From assembly GCA_014904845.1 (NCBI GenBank), contig MU119223.1:310001-374000 (forward strand): a stretch of 64,000 bases of DNA. The letters run 5' to 3'. The stretch comes from Acephala macrosclerotiorum (lineage: Eukaryota > Ascomycota > Leotiomycetes > Helotiales > Mollisiaceae). Under the pieces are notes generated by a model, which was not told where the DNA came from, did no database searches, and worked only from the letters and a program-made list of their open reading frames with translations. Below are positions 21,394-31,699 of this stretch, one piece after another. Position numbers and translations under genes: made by a program. Positions within the stretch are counted from its first letter, which is position 1. Each line of letters starts with the position of its first letter.

Positions 21394-23496
21394 TTAGGGA
21401 GCAGCGGCTGGTGGAGGTGCTTTCTCTTCTGTGAGCTTACCTCTAAGAGGAAGTTCTGTCTCCGCGTCTTTGATTTTCTCCTCTGCGGCGGCAGGGGTAG
21501 CTTCTGTGCTCGTCTCTGTCTTGTTACCGTACTGTGCTGCCTCTAGTTTGGCTGCTTCTTTCTGCAATGAAGTTAGTCTCATGGTAACAGCCAGAATAAT
21601 CAGTCAGGCAATATGAACCTTGAGTCTCTTCCGTTCTTTGTCTCTAGCCTTGTCAGCTGCCTTCTTCGCCTTAGCAGCCTCTTCCTCTGCTCTCGCAGCT
21701 TGAGTACCACCGAATCTCTCCTTCCATTCCTGCTCCTTCTCTGGAGGGATTTTGGTGAACAGATATGCGGCTTTACCGATCTTGTGTCCGCTTTTCAGGG
21801 TATCTGGTGACCATTGATCTGGGATAGGGCCGAGGGGAACGCTCAGTTGCTTGACAATCAAGTCTGCGGTTGAAGGCATGTATGGTGAGCAGATAGAAGC
21901 TAGAAGATAGGCAAGGTTCAGGGCAAATCCAACTGTAGCATGCGTGCGAGCAGGACTGTTGACGAGATTGGCATTATCCATGCGGTATTGCAAGAGGTCA
22001 TTGCCACAGCTTGAAATTGCCATGATCTTTTTGAGACTCTCCCGGATCTTCACTGCATCCATACCTACAACATACTCGGCCAGATGAGTGTTGACTTCCT
22101 TGATCCAGGCTTGAAAATCGAAGGTATCATCTTCGTACGTTGCTGAGAACTCCGGGACTGTGCTATCCAGCTTGGCATTGACAAATTTGACGACGCGATT
22201 GACGAAGTTTCCAAGATTGGCTAGAAGCTCGCTGTTGTTGGCTGCGATAAAGCTGCTCCATTCGAATTGAGTATCACCAGTCTCGGGTCTGTTGGCGAGA
22301 AGGTAATATCTCCAGACGGATGGTGGAATTCCAGTTTCCTTAGCACCATCTCCGAACACACCAACTCCTCTTGATTTTGAGAACTTGCCATCCTCGTAGT
22401 TCAGGTACTCGGTAGTGGAAAGATGATTGAGCATGGTCCATTTATCGCCAGTGCCAATTTGCGAACCTGGGAAAATGATAGTGTGGAAAGGAACGTTGTC
22501 CTTGCCCATGAATTGATAGAGCTTGACCTCCTCCGGATTGCGCCACCATTGTTCCCAGTCTTTGGTGTAGTTCGCTGTGATTGATGGATATCCGATACAC
22601 GCATCGAACCAAACATAGAGCACTTTTTTCTCATACCCTTCCAAGGGAATTGGGGTGCCCCATTTCAGATCTCTTGTGATACTTCGGCCTTCCAAGCCTT
22701 GCTTCAACCATGAGCTTGTGATGCTGATACCATTCTGGGGCCATTTTCCTTCCTCATGTGATTTCGCGAACCACTCCTCAATTGCTGGCTGGGCCTTATC
22801 GAGTAGCAGGAAGATGTGTGTCGTGTCCCGAGCGACAGGCGTTGCATCCTTGTGGAGCTTGCAGTGAGGATTAATTAATTCGAAAGGGTCCAGTAGTTCG
22901 CCGCATTTATCGCATTGATCTCCTCGAGCATCGTCATATCCACACTTCGGACATGTTCCCTCGACGAAACGATCTGCTAAGAACGATTGATGTTCCTCTA
23001 CCTCACAATAAGGCTGTTTTGTTGTTCTTTCTTCTAAGTATCCATTCTTATGCAGCTTCAAGAAGATGTCTTGTGCGATTTTCGTTTGCTCTTCTGTTGT
23101 CGTGCGACCAAAGTAATCGAAGCCAATCTCGAACCAGTCGTAGACCTCTTTGTGAAGTTTGTGATACTTGTCGCACAGCTCTTGAGGTGTCGTCTTCTCC
23201 TCGAGGGCTTTCGTCTCCGTGGCTGTACCGTACTCATCTGTTCCGCAGATGAAGAGAGTTGGTCTTTGGCGTAATTTGCTGTATCTTGAGAAGACATCGG
23301 CGCTGAGCACGCTACCAATGATATTTCCGAGATGAGGTACGTTGTTGACATAGGGCAACGCACTTGAAATCAAGATATTCTGTTTGCCCTTCTCGGGCAA
23401 AATTATCTTTGTTGTCGCCATATTTGCTTGGTTGTCAATTGATGGTGGGGAATTTTGTGTTTTGTATGCTTTGGCGGGGTTCTGACTCACATGCAT
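21394..23496 (-). CDS. MES1: Cytosolic methionyl-tRNA synthetase
   Basis: This is a two-exon gene (23496-21619, 21561-21394) encoding 681 residues. It charges tRNA-Met. The class I signature appears as PYVNNVPHLGN, and the KMSKS loop appears as KFSKSRG. A four-cysteine zinc knuckle (CPKCGYDD and CDKCGELL) sits in the connective peptide. Anticodon-binding-domain features (YRMDNANLVNSP) follow, and the C-terminus is a Lys/Ala/Glu-rich helical tail. The first ATG (23496) gives a 25-residue extension; an ATG at 23421 (MATTKIILPEKG) is closer to usual cytosolic starts and may be the true one. The last intron has an unusual GTTCAT donor, with GACTAAC branch and GCAG acceptor. No GST-like N-terminal domain is present, unlike budding yeast Mes1. 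Confidence 0.94.
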
Positions 23497-23660
23497 TCGC
23501 GAGGCTGAAACTTCGACTCATCAATTGCGCTAAGAATTCTGAGGCTGAATCACGTCAATTTGAGTGGAGTAATGACAAGGCTGAGCGAGGGTTGGCGAGG
23601 CTGAGATGCAAAACAGCAATCAAGAGGGCAAAAGAAAGGGGCAAATGAAGACTCCACAAA

Positions 23661-23816
23661 TCAACAGCTGCCATCAATCCACTACTGAGGCCTTATTCTC
23701 GAAGTTCGCTTTCGTACTTCCGAACCTCTATGAATCTTACCATCGCAGGAGCTACACCAAAGGCAAACACTAGGGGTGTACTAAGTGGCGAATCCTGCTG
23801 CTGAGCTATAGAGGCC
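23661..23816. repeat. Dispersed direct repeat, copy A
   Basis: This begins TCAACAGCTGCCATCAA and ends near GAGCTATAGAGGCC. A diverged copy lies in the same orientation at 24081-24239. Shared islands include TTCCGAACC/TCCCGAACC, ACCAAAGGCAA and GGTGTACT/GGCGTATT. It is non-coding and lies upstream of MES1. Confidence 0.6.
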
Positions 23817-24080
23817 TTTTTAATGCTCCATACCTACTTACACCGGGATTTTAATTATTTAAAACTACATACCCAGATTCAAGCTTTCATGTCTAATAGC
23901 GCGAGGCTGATCTGCGGGCAGAGCTGGGAGCTAGTTTAGCGGAGTTTGGCGAGGCTGCGATTTCGAAAAAGAGCGCGCCCCTACCCTGTTCCCCCCTCTC
24001 CCCCCGCCTAAAAAGAATGGTAACTTTTATCAGCATATGAACCACTCTAACGAAATTGGGGAGGAGCAAGCCTCCATATC

Positions 24081-24239
24081 TCAACAGCTGTCATCAACTT
24101 TTATCAGAGTTCTTCTTGCCAAGCCCGCTTCATATTCCCGAACCACTTCCAAACCTTTTCGTTGTATAGTAGCCATACCAAAGGCAATCATTCGAGGCGT
24201 ATTCGGCGGGTGAATTCCACTGTTGAGCTATGGAGGCTT
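24081..24239. repeat. Dispersed direct repeat, copy B
   Basis: This is the diverged second copy of the element at 23661-23816. It begins TCAACAGCTGTCATCAA and ends near GAGCTATGGAGGCTT. AT-rich sequence with TTTAAA-type runs follows both copies. It lies about 190 bp upstream of LTO1. Confidence 0.6.
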
Positions 24240-24319
24240 GAAATGAAAACCGCAAGTACCTGGTAGCTAAGCAACAATTATTAGAATTTAAATTATGTAC
24301 CCCTCGGGCAGCCTCGCCA

Positions 24320-24343
24320 CACGTGGATTTGGTGCATCACGTG
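24320..24343. promoter_or_regulatory. Paired CACGTG boxes upstream of LTO1
   Basis: Two CACGTG cores, at 24320-24325 and 24338-24343, lie 18 bp apart and about 90-110 bp upstream of the LTO1 start codon. A bHLH site (Cbf1-like) is inferred from the palindrome and spacing. Confidence 0.45.
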
Positions 24344-24428
24344 GCACAAGAATTTCTGAAATCGAGTTCCGAGATCAACCCAAGAGTATCTCTATTGCAA
24401 CACCACATCGATTTCACAGCTCGTCAGA

Positions 24429-24932
24429 ATGCCCCCCAACACGTTTGATGAAGTGCTTGGATTGGAAGAAGAATTTTACGATGGAGGTTTCCAGCAAGGT
24501 CTAGCAGATGGTGTCAAAGCGGGGAGGATCGAAGGGCGAACTTTTGGGCTCGAGAAGGGATTCGAGAAATACGTTGAGAGTGGAAGGATGTATGGCAAAG
24601 CACTCATTTGGGCAAACCAGATGCATTTAGTTCCGAAAGTCTCTGTCCAAGGAATAACTATTCAAGAGACGTCAACACCTTTCGCGATCTCGCACGAGCC
24701 TGATCAGAACGAGTCCCCGCGCACATCGCTTCCGACACTTCCCAACAACCAAAGGCTGGCAAAGCACATCAAAGTTCTCCATGCTCTATCGGAGTCAGAA
24801 AGTTTATCTACAGCGAACACCGAGGAAGCTGTCACCGATTTCGATGACCGTCTGAAGCGGGCTCAAGGAAAGACGAAAGTTATCGAGAGGATTGTTGTGG
24901 GCATGAAAGGAGAGACGGAGGATATGGTTTGA
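24429..24932 (+). CDS. LTO1: LTO1 homologue (Yae1-Lto1 iron-sulphur adaptor)
   Basis: This is a single-exon, 167-residue protein. The diagnostic deca-GX3 stretch is clear: GGFQQGLADGVKAGRIEGRTFGLEKGFEKY, with glycines every four residues, followed by GRMYGKALIWANQM. In yeast, Lto1 with Yae1 links the cytosolic CIA targeting complex to the ABC protein Rli1/ABCE1, needed for ribosome recycling and biogenesis. The C-terminal half has a disordered Ser/Pro segment and then a helical part with RLAKHIKVLHALSES. Length is near that of known homologues. The ATG at 24429 precedes the conserved acidic start (FDEVLGLEEEFYDGG), so no intron is needed. Two CACGTG boxes lie upstream. Confidence 0.9.
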   Translation: MPPNTFDEVLGLEEEFYDGGFQQGLADGVKAGRIEGRTFGLEKGFEKYVESGRMYGKALIWANQMHLVPKVSVQGITIQETSTPFAISHEPDQNESPRTSLPTLPNNQRLAKHIKVLHALSESESLSTANTEEAVTDFDDRLKRAQGKTKVIERIVVGMKGETEDMV

Positions 24933-24964
24933 ATTGGAAACCAAGAATTGAAACCCTTGGGAAG

Positions 24965-25156
24965 TTAGCTGTCAATTGAGGCTTCGGCATAAGTATTCAC
25001 GTCAAGTGGCTTCGCTCCAGATTCTATCACTGTGGCAGTGGCAAACCCACGCTGGAGGGTTTGCTTCGATGGGCGGATGTGTTGCCGAGAGAGGCGAGAT
25101 GTAGCATGCAGGAAGCATGACGAAAAGATATCGGGATGGTATTTATGCCACACCAT
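24965..25156 (-). CDS. Doubtful short ORF with mitochondrial-like N-terminus
   Basis: This is a 63-codon ATG-started frame whose stop lies 32 bp from that of LTO1 (convergent). The product is rich in Arg, Ser and His and includes LQRGFATATVIESG, similar to mitochondrial presequence cleavage regions. No domain is recognised. It could be an exon of a longer gene with the open frame at 25274-25591, a remnant, or noise. Confidence 0.22.
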   Translation of the reverse strand: MVWHKYHPDIFSSCFLHATSRLSRQHIRPSKQTLQRGFATATVIESGAKPLDVNTYAEASIDS

Positions 25157-25273
25157 GGAAGCCTATCTCAAGCGTTTAATCTCAATACAGACGTCTCGCA
25201 ATCCTCTCTACTCTGAATTACGCAACGTGGTTGGGCACTGTCCATGGGGTACCAAGTGTCGATGTTGCCGTAG

Positions 25274-25591
25274 TCATTCCACGGCAGAGACTTCCAAAAC
25301 AACCACTAAACCATCATCATTTTTCAGCAACCCCGATCCCTCCATAAACGACTGGCCGAAAGTCCGAACTTCCTCCACTCGACCAACACTTATCTTAGCG
25401 ATACATTCTTGTACAAGCTGTTGCAAGAAGCTGGCATTGACAGGGTTGCCTTTGTAGATTGAAACCATTTCCGAAGCAATCTTGGCATTGTACTCAAGTT
25501 CTTTGTGTTTCAAGGCGGCGAGCATGAGCTTCTGATGGACTCTTAATTGATAGTTCGGTCTGGCTTGCACCTCCTTGGGGAAGAAGGCCGA
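25274..25591 (-). pseudogene. Orphan open frame with coding-like composition, no start codon
   Basis: This frame encodes a helical sequence (RVHQKLMLAALKHKELEYN, then LVQECIAKISVGRVEEV) ending at a stop at 25274. It has no ATG; a TAA lies just upstream near 25610, next to a possible AAG acceptor. A small upstream ATG frame at 25766 ends in a good GTAAG donor, but no junction that closes the frame was found. It may be part of a decayed or unresolved spliced gene. Family unknown. Confidence 0.25.
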
Positions 25592-25766
25592 GGCGTGTAA
25601 GAAGGCTTATCCATGTTGATGATAGGGAAGAGGTTATCGCCCTTTTCTTTGCCGCACACGCGACGAAATCGAGACTGGACCCCGTCGATGGGTAGCTGGA
25701 GTGGGTATTATAAGCAATTCCTGCCCGTAGGGTGCGCGTTCTTACCTCTATTTGAATAGTTGTCAT

Positions 25767-26539
25767 GTCATTAATAATCGCGACTTTGGCCCTAGTGTTT
25801 GATGAGATTGGGCTGGATCTAGGTTGAAATTAAAGATTCTCGAATCGCATCTCCATCGTGGAGATAGGTATCGTCGTCGGGACATACGATCCTCATCTGG
25901 AGATATTGCATTAGAAAATTGCTAAAATTCAGTTAATGCCAGCTAATGTCAGAGGTATCATTAGCATACCCTTGGAAAATCGCACTGGCTAGCGGCTTAA
26001 AACAGACCTAGGAAGTAACAAAGTGAGTCCGTGGCTACTCATGCATGCAGCACAATTTGGAAATTCTCCTTCACATGCAACCCCAGACTACCATGCCCAT
26101 TCTACTTGATTCTTCCCACCATATTCTAAACCGGCTCCCCAGAGCTGACGATAACAAATTTTCCATCCTTCCAAACATAGCCTGAGCTTAGTACTCGACA
26201 CTCTTCAAAAATGATCTTCGTGCAAAGGACGGTGGCACTCGCTTGAATCTCAATTCTACATGTTTTCTATTCTATGTTTTTGCAAAGCCTCATCTAGAGC
26301 TGCGTCTGTTATATAAGCTGCGCACCAGTATTTGGAATCCTCATAGCCTACTTTACGTGTTTCATGGTTGCATCAAGCCCTTGTATTTTTCTAATGGCAA
26401 GGCTTTTGTAACCTATTCGACGGCAGCGCGCCACGACCTAGCTGTGCATGATTGGATTCGAGCTCTGACTGAAGAAGTACGAGAAGCATGATCACCTGCT
26501 TACTATTTTATGTACAGGACTAATGTAGTATAGGATTAC
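25767..26539. other. Gene-poor DNA
   Basis: No supported gene. A plus-strand frame at 26243-26491 (82 codons) ends in FVTYSTAARHDLAVHDWIRALTEEV and may be an upstream fragment of the broken exonuclease-like gene, but the link is not shown. Confidence 0.3.
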
Positions 26540-28046
26540 TTACGTGACCCTCCAAAGTTGAAACTCAAACATACCGAGCTGAAGAGTCCAATCACCAACT
26601 TCCGCTGGATTATCGCCGCAGAAAATACTGCCCTTTTAACTGAGGAAGATGAACTTCGGGACGAAGACCATTCCATGCCGTCTATGAGTGAGCTCCGCGA
26701 CGTAGGCTTTACAAGCGAAGTCAGACACTGGGGGTACGATCTGCAATCTGGCATTTGGTGGTATGTTGCCTCGTCTCCCGCGTGCGCTAGCATACTAAAC
26801 TTTTTAAAGGACATCGGAAAAATTATGCATCTGGTACCGCTTACTTCTCGCTGATTAAGGAAAATACCAGAAGATGCGAAGAATGGGCAGATTCCAACGG
26901 TAAATGGGTTGTTTTTCCGTATGGACCGCCATCGACCGAAGGAGTCTTGCTTTCCCCCGAGACCTGTCATCTTACTATCGTCGCCTCCACTGCAGGAAAT
27001 AGGTTGGAGACTGGCTATGCCCGCAGCGTAGCACTACCCAGACAATGCATATCCTGTCTCTCTCCATGCTCTTGATCTCGGGCAAGAGAAGCAACGCTTC
27101 TTGGCCGCTCGTGTCGAGAATGGACAGCCTTTATGCCGAGTTGCCATTCAATGTCGGGAGGCAAACGTGGATGGACAAGTTAGCTGCAAGATCCATCTCG
27201 TAGAGAGGCGAGTCATCGATCACAAGAGAGAGATGAAGGCCTTTGTCACAGCACGAAAGCATCGTATTGGACCAGGCCAAGCAGTCACATCTTTTGATTC
27301 GATAATTGCCTTTTTATCCGAGCACAAAGTCTGACTTGACTATCATTACGGTATTCCGCTCCTCTCGCGACTCGCCAAAACTCCACCCTCGAAGATCTGG
27401 TTGCTCGATTGGGAATTCGTGGCTCACGATGGCATTGCCTACCCTTTGAGGTAGCTGCTATGAGCCTTGTTGGCGATGTCTACCAAGCTAGGATCCTACC
27501 CAAAATTCCTTTGGCTGAACTGAAAGAATATCTCACCAGATCCGACGTCCCCCGGATTGTGCCCTAAATGTATTGCGGGTCTTTCGAGTCATATATCACC
27601 AAGACCAAGACTGGAGCTCCCCCTAGGTCTCTCACAGTCGCCATGACCAAGCTCGTCGCTTGTGGTCTTACTCCCGATAGTCTCACTGTTGGGTACAGCG
27701 CGTCCTACTGCGATTGGCCAATACTCTCTACCTCTAGAAAGACTATCGGAATTGACTTTGCCCTAGCAGATAAGCGATATTCTCTCTTCTATTCATTGCG
27801 AAGCTCGCTCCCGGGACTCCCCATGCATTCTTTGCCGTACTTGTATCCTGTTTTACACCGATGAGCTGTCGCGAGACCACCATCGAGCCCTACTTGATAC
27901 CGTTAAGCTCGCAAACATCCTTGCCAAGTATATTGGAATGGTGAAGGAGCAACTTCCTCTCTATATCAAGGAGCAACACACCTCGGCCTTAGCCAGTATC
28001 GAATCTTCTGCTCGTACGTTTGCGGGCAAAGCGATGGAAAATTGAG
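26540..28046 (+). pseudogene. Broken DEDDh exonuclease-like gene
   Basis: Coding-like segments run in one direction but change frame repeatedly: 26558-26800, 26820-27000, 27030-27334, 27360-27457, then 27458-27566 and 27568-27864 in one frame separated by an in-frame TAA (27565-27567), then about 27840-28046. The DEDDh exonuclease motifs are spread over three frames. These are IWLLDWEFV (DxE motif I), GYSASYCDWPIL (motif II region with Asp) and RDHHRALLDTVKLANIL (H-x4-D motif III). The join FEVAAMSL immediately after GIAYP needs a one-base shift near 27457. A good intron (GTATGT donor at about 26762, CATACTAAAC branch, AAAG acceptor) survives at about 26762-26811. Several independent lesions argue for a pseudogene rather than missed introns. 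No function is expected. Confidence 0.62.
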
Positions 28047-28720
28047 TGCGCACCATGACTACGTTGATGGATATGCCGATATAAGTATCTTTTACTTGCT
28101 GTTATTGCTATGTGCTAGCACTTTGATTTGACGGGACGCTCGGCTTCAACACATTTATACATTATCTATACATAGTATTTCCTCCCTCCCTTCTTTAGAA
28201 GATGAGCTCTTTCCGTAGCAGTAGCAAACGAGCCACATCAATACCACCATCATCTCCTGCACCTGATATTGCTCCTTGGTCTATTCTCGGTCTTCCTGTG
28301 TTTAAGCAAGCTCAAATTTGCTAAACATCGCGCCAACTCCTCCGGCACAGCTAGCCGATCCCCAAAGTCCGTATTCACGCCAGCATTCTTCTCCTTCTAG
28401 CTCGGCCCTTTCTCTTCAAGATTCTCATCATGTTGTCATCGCTAAAGAACTATTGAGCATAGCCTAAGTTCGTATCCACATTAGCTACCTTCCATGGGAC
28501 TATGAGCTGTGGATACTCCGTAACTTCGAAGGGTGACGCTACCCAGCTCATCCTTAACTCTTGCACGTAGAGAGCTCCAAAAGGGCTTGGGACTTTCTTG
28601 GGACTAAGAGTTATAGCTGTGCTATGACAAATGGTTGAGCCAACTTCGAAGGGACCTCTGTAATCTGCCTCTAAATTCTATTTGAAGGTCGGTTCTAAAG
28701 TACCAGAAAGCTAGGGACAT
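28047..28720 (+). pseudogene. Second decayed coding remnant, possibly retrotransposon gag-like
   Basis: Starting at an ATG at 28202, Ser/Pro-rich coding-like sequence (SFRSSSKRATSIPPSSPAPD) continues in more than one frame with stops (for example TAA at about 28321 and 28469). Further on come SYLPWDYELWILRNFEG and SSKRAWDFLG, which vaguely recall the start of Ty1/copia Gag proteins. No LTRs, protease or reverse transcriptase were seen. It may instead continue the broken gene upstream. Confidence 0.25.
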
Positions 28721-30448
28721 TCAAATCCAAGAATGGCTGTTGGAAGGTGCTCTCGTGAAATGTGCAAGCCGGAATGCCTCTCCTGCCAGTTGCTCAGGAG
28801 TTCCATCATGATACTCCAATCTATGCTTCAGAGAGATAGCAGACTCCTTTGACCATTGAACAGGTCTATCAGCTGTTGGATCGTCGCCAGCGAGATCCTT
28901 CCAGGCTTTGGCGACATTGAAATTGGCTTCTGCTTTCGCTTGTTTCAGGAGGCCCCTGAGTACGAGCGAACGCGACCATCTTGGGATGGAGGTTGGCTGT
29001 TTCTCATAGTGGTGTGCGAGATGGATCATCCTTCCTGTGATGGAAGTTAGGAGCAGTTCATTGGCGGGAAACTCGCAAGTAACATACCTTCCCATGTAAA
29101 CAAACAGGCACCACAATACCCACAGCCCCAAGCCCATTTCTGTCTTGCAGGTTGATGCCAGGACTCCCATAATACAGAGCTCTCCGCAAGAGCATGCACC
29201 TGTTGCAAGTGCTGCTTCAACTTGTCCTTCCTTGCAAACATCGGTTTCTTCACAGCGCACTTGAAGACTTTGTGCTCCTCCATGAGGTGTTGTGTCATCT
29301 CATCACGAGTCTTCCTGACTGCATCGCAGAATACACAATTCCATCGCGCTCTTGAATGGACCAAGGTCTCGCCGAGCATACAGGTCCAGAGTGATTGAGG
29401 ATCATGACCTTCTTCGTGTCGTTTCCAGTCGCCTTTGCGGATGAATGTACCAGGACATACTGTGCATTTGTATGTCACGTTGGCGCGTGCTGGCTCTGTG
29501 AACGTTCGTTCTGACCTGTCCGTGGATGTTGAAAAGCTTTGGCTCTCGGATTGTACTGGCGTATGGAGACGACGGGGCTTGTCTTCTCTGACAGATGCAT
29601 GTCGTGAGAACTTTGACATAGGAGGAGCTATGATGTGAACAAGTGCTGCAGAGCTGTCGGAAGGTTCTTCGTCTAGCTCATAGTCACAGTCCTTCAAGTC
29701 GTTCAAAGGGTGATCACAGGTAGATACCAATGTTGAGACCGTATCTGATGTCCAAAGCGATGATGCGTAGGAAGGTTTATCAGATAGACTGAGGAATTCG
29801 TGTTCGAAGGATGATGGAGATAGCAGGGGACTTGACTCATTAATCGATGTTAGTGTCGACTCTGAGCAAGATAGTAATGTCGATCCTGAGAAGTAACTCC
29901 GAGATGCGATTGTTGGTGACCAAAGAGATGACTTCGAGGGCTCTTCGTGCATGAGAGATAGAGCATTTGGTGTTGTCTCCTGACTTATGCGAATAGGTGA
30001 CCAGTTCTGAGGCTCTTGCGCTTCGGTAGCTATCATTGAGCCGAAGTCTAGATCAAAGGAGTCGAAGTTCAGGCCACCAAGGGGGTTGTCGCTCTGAAAT
30101 GGCTCGCCTGACGTGTCGCCCATAGTCATTTCGATATCCTGTGAAAGGGCTTGCTCAGCCGCACCGAAACTTTCGGAAGCTTGAGCTAGGTCTTGAGCAT
30201 TCTCTATAGTATTGTTAGCTAGCTGAATACTTGAACGAAATCGAGGGAAACAAACTCTTTGACTCATCGATATCAGCATTATTCTTGAACCATTCCTCAA
30301 CCTGATTCTTGCCAAGTCCTGTCTGGGCTTGTAAGAATGCCTTGTCCTTTTTCCGAGGGCGGTTCCCAACTATGGTAGCCCATCGACGCAACGTTAACTC
30401 CTGCTCCTCAGTGATCGGAGCCACCTGCATGATGATAGATTGGTGCAT
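28721..30448 (-). CDS. Homeodomain plus C2H2 zinc-finger transcription factor
   Basis: This is a three-exon gene (30448-30256, 30203-29088, 29034-28721) encoding 540 residues. Residues of about 13-62 hold a divergent homeodomain (TLRRWATIVGNRPRKKDKAFL, then GLGKNQVEEWFKNNA, the WF-x-N recognition helix). A long acidic/Ser-rich region follows. Zinc-finger-like units come next: CTVCPGTFIRKGDWKRHEEGH (C2H2), CVFCDAVRKTRDEMTQHLMEEH (C2H2), a degenerate finger CAVKKPMFARKDKLKQH lacking its second Cys, and CGYCGACLFTWEGRMIHLAHHY, completed by splicing. This homeodomain-C2H2 layout is common in Leotiomycetes and Sordariomycetes, and its members are nuclear regulators of unknown targets. Intron 1 has a GTTTGT donor and GCTAAC branch. 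The far C-terminus is helical and unassigned. Confidence 0.86.
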
Positions 30449-31699
30449 AGATTACGTAGACGTGCTCTTAAATCTAGATCGAGGACGAAAACGAGCGACA
30501 CACTAATGTTGTGACATGGAAACGAAAAACTGAACGAGAGTGGTAGTCTGCACACATCAACAAGCATCACGAACAAATTTTCCGCAGTATCCCATGATCT
30601 GGATTTAAGTATTGGGGTTTCCTCTTATCGGAGGCTCTGGAGGGCGAATTCACAGGGCGAAAATGGCCGGGGTTCATCAGAGTTTCGCCCTCATAAGCCG
30701 CCCTCGTATGGAGTGACCTGACGTGCAGGGTATGTGGCCCGTGCCTCTCTTTCTCGAGGTTGGCGAGTGAGAAATGCCCCGAGCCTTGGGGAGTGATCGA
30801 TGATCCCGTCTGTTTCCTTTTGCAACCGTAATGTGGCTGAATCCTGAAACGCGCTTGGTCCCACAATCCCACAATCAGTATCCAGAGCCTCCTCTGAATT
30901 ACTTGAAAGACTTTGATTGGGTCGTGAGGGAAACGAGACGAACATGATCGGTGCCACAACATGTTGACTTTAGCCGGCGAGCGAGCTGATATCGTGGGAC
31001 TAGCCGTCTTTTGGAATTGCAGAAGAAGCAGGGGACAGCAAACGGCCATTTCAACAAAATCCACATGGTTCTCAGAAAATAGCGCTCAGCTCGAGCTAGA
31101 CTCGTACAACGCAAGGTAAATTGTCTAGGTTCTAGACTTTGACCGCTCATCATGTTGTTAGAACTGAGCCTGTGGAAATCAGCAGCACCAGTGGCTGAAA
31201 ATTCCAAGACTGTAGAGAACATAAACGGTTTAAAATAACGACAGCGGTGTACATAACGATGATGGTCGTGAAGATAGCGGTGTGAGGAGAAAGAAAGCGG
31301 GATTTGGAAAATGGAGAGGTTGGGAACGAGCGAGTGAGTGAGTAGTTGACCAATGGACTTTCGGCAACGACGCGTTCGGTTCTTGTACTTGCCCCCATCC
31401 TCCTTTCCCAATCTGCAAATCTATTTCGGTACTAGGTGCTGCATTAAGATCAAAGGAGAATTAAATAATCTGGACGCCTGACAATGCAACGTACTGGTGA
31501 CTTGCTGACATTTTGACTGTAAAAGTGACCTAGGTATCATGAAGATTTAGCGAGCACCACTGCCGAGGAATGGCGGCACTCTCGACCTCAGGCGGGTGCA
31601 GCGGTGGGACAGAAGCAAACTGGGGACACAATCAGCTGAAACGAAGCGGCATTTACCGTTCCTCAAACCATTGCTTTATTACGCCGAACCTGAAAATGC
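30449..31699. promoter_or_regulatory. Long 5' region of the homeodomain gene and SHMT 3' region
   Basis: This gap of 1.25 kb holds several minus-strand open frames (for example 30567-31064 and 30899-31411) that overlap in different frames. They lack recognisable domains. Long regulatory 5' regions with chance or upstream ORFs are common for fungal transcription factors. No independent gene is called. Confidence 0.4.

Noticed and set aside
20944..21546. 200-codon plus-strand ORF
   Set aside because: It starts at GTG, lacks recognisable content and overlaps the antisense of the MES1 last exon.
30567..31411. Two overlapping minus-strand ORFs of 165 and 170 codons upstream of the homeodomain gene
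   Set aside because: They overlap in different frames and show no domain or splice-consistent join; treated as 5' region.
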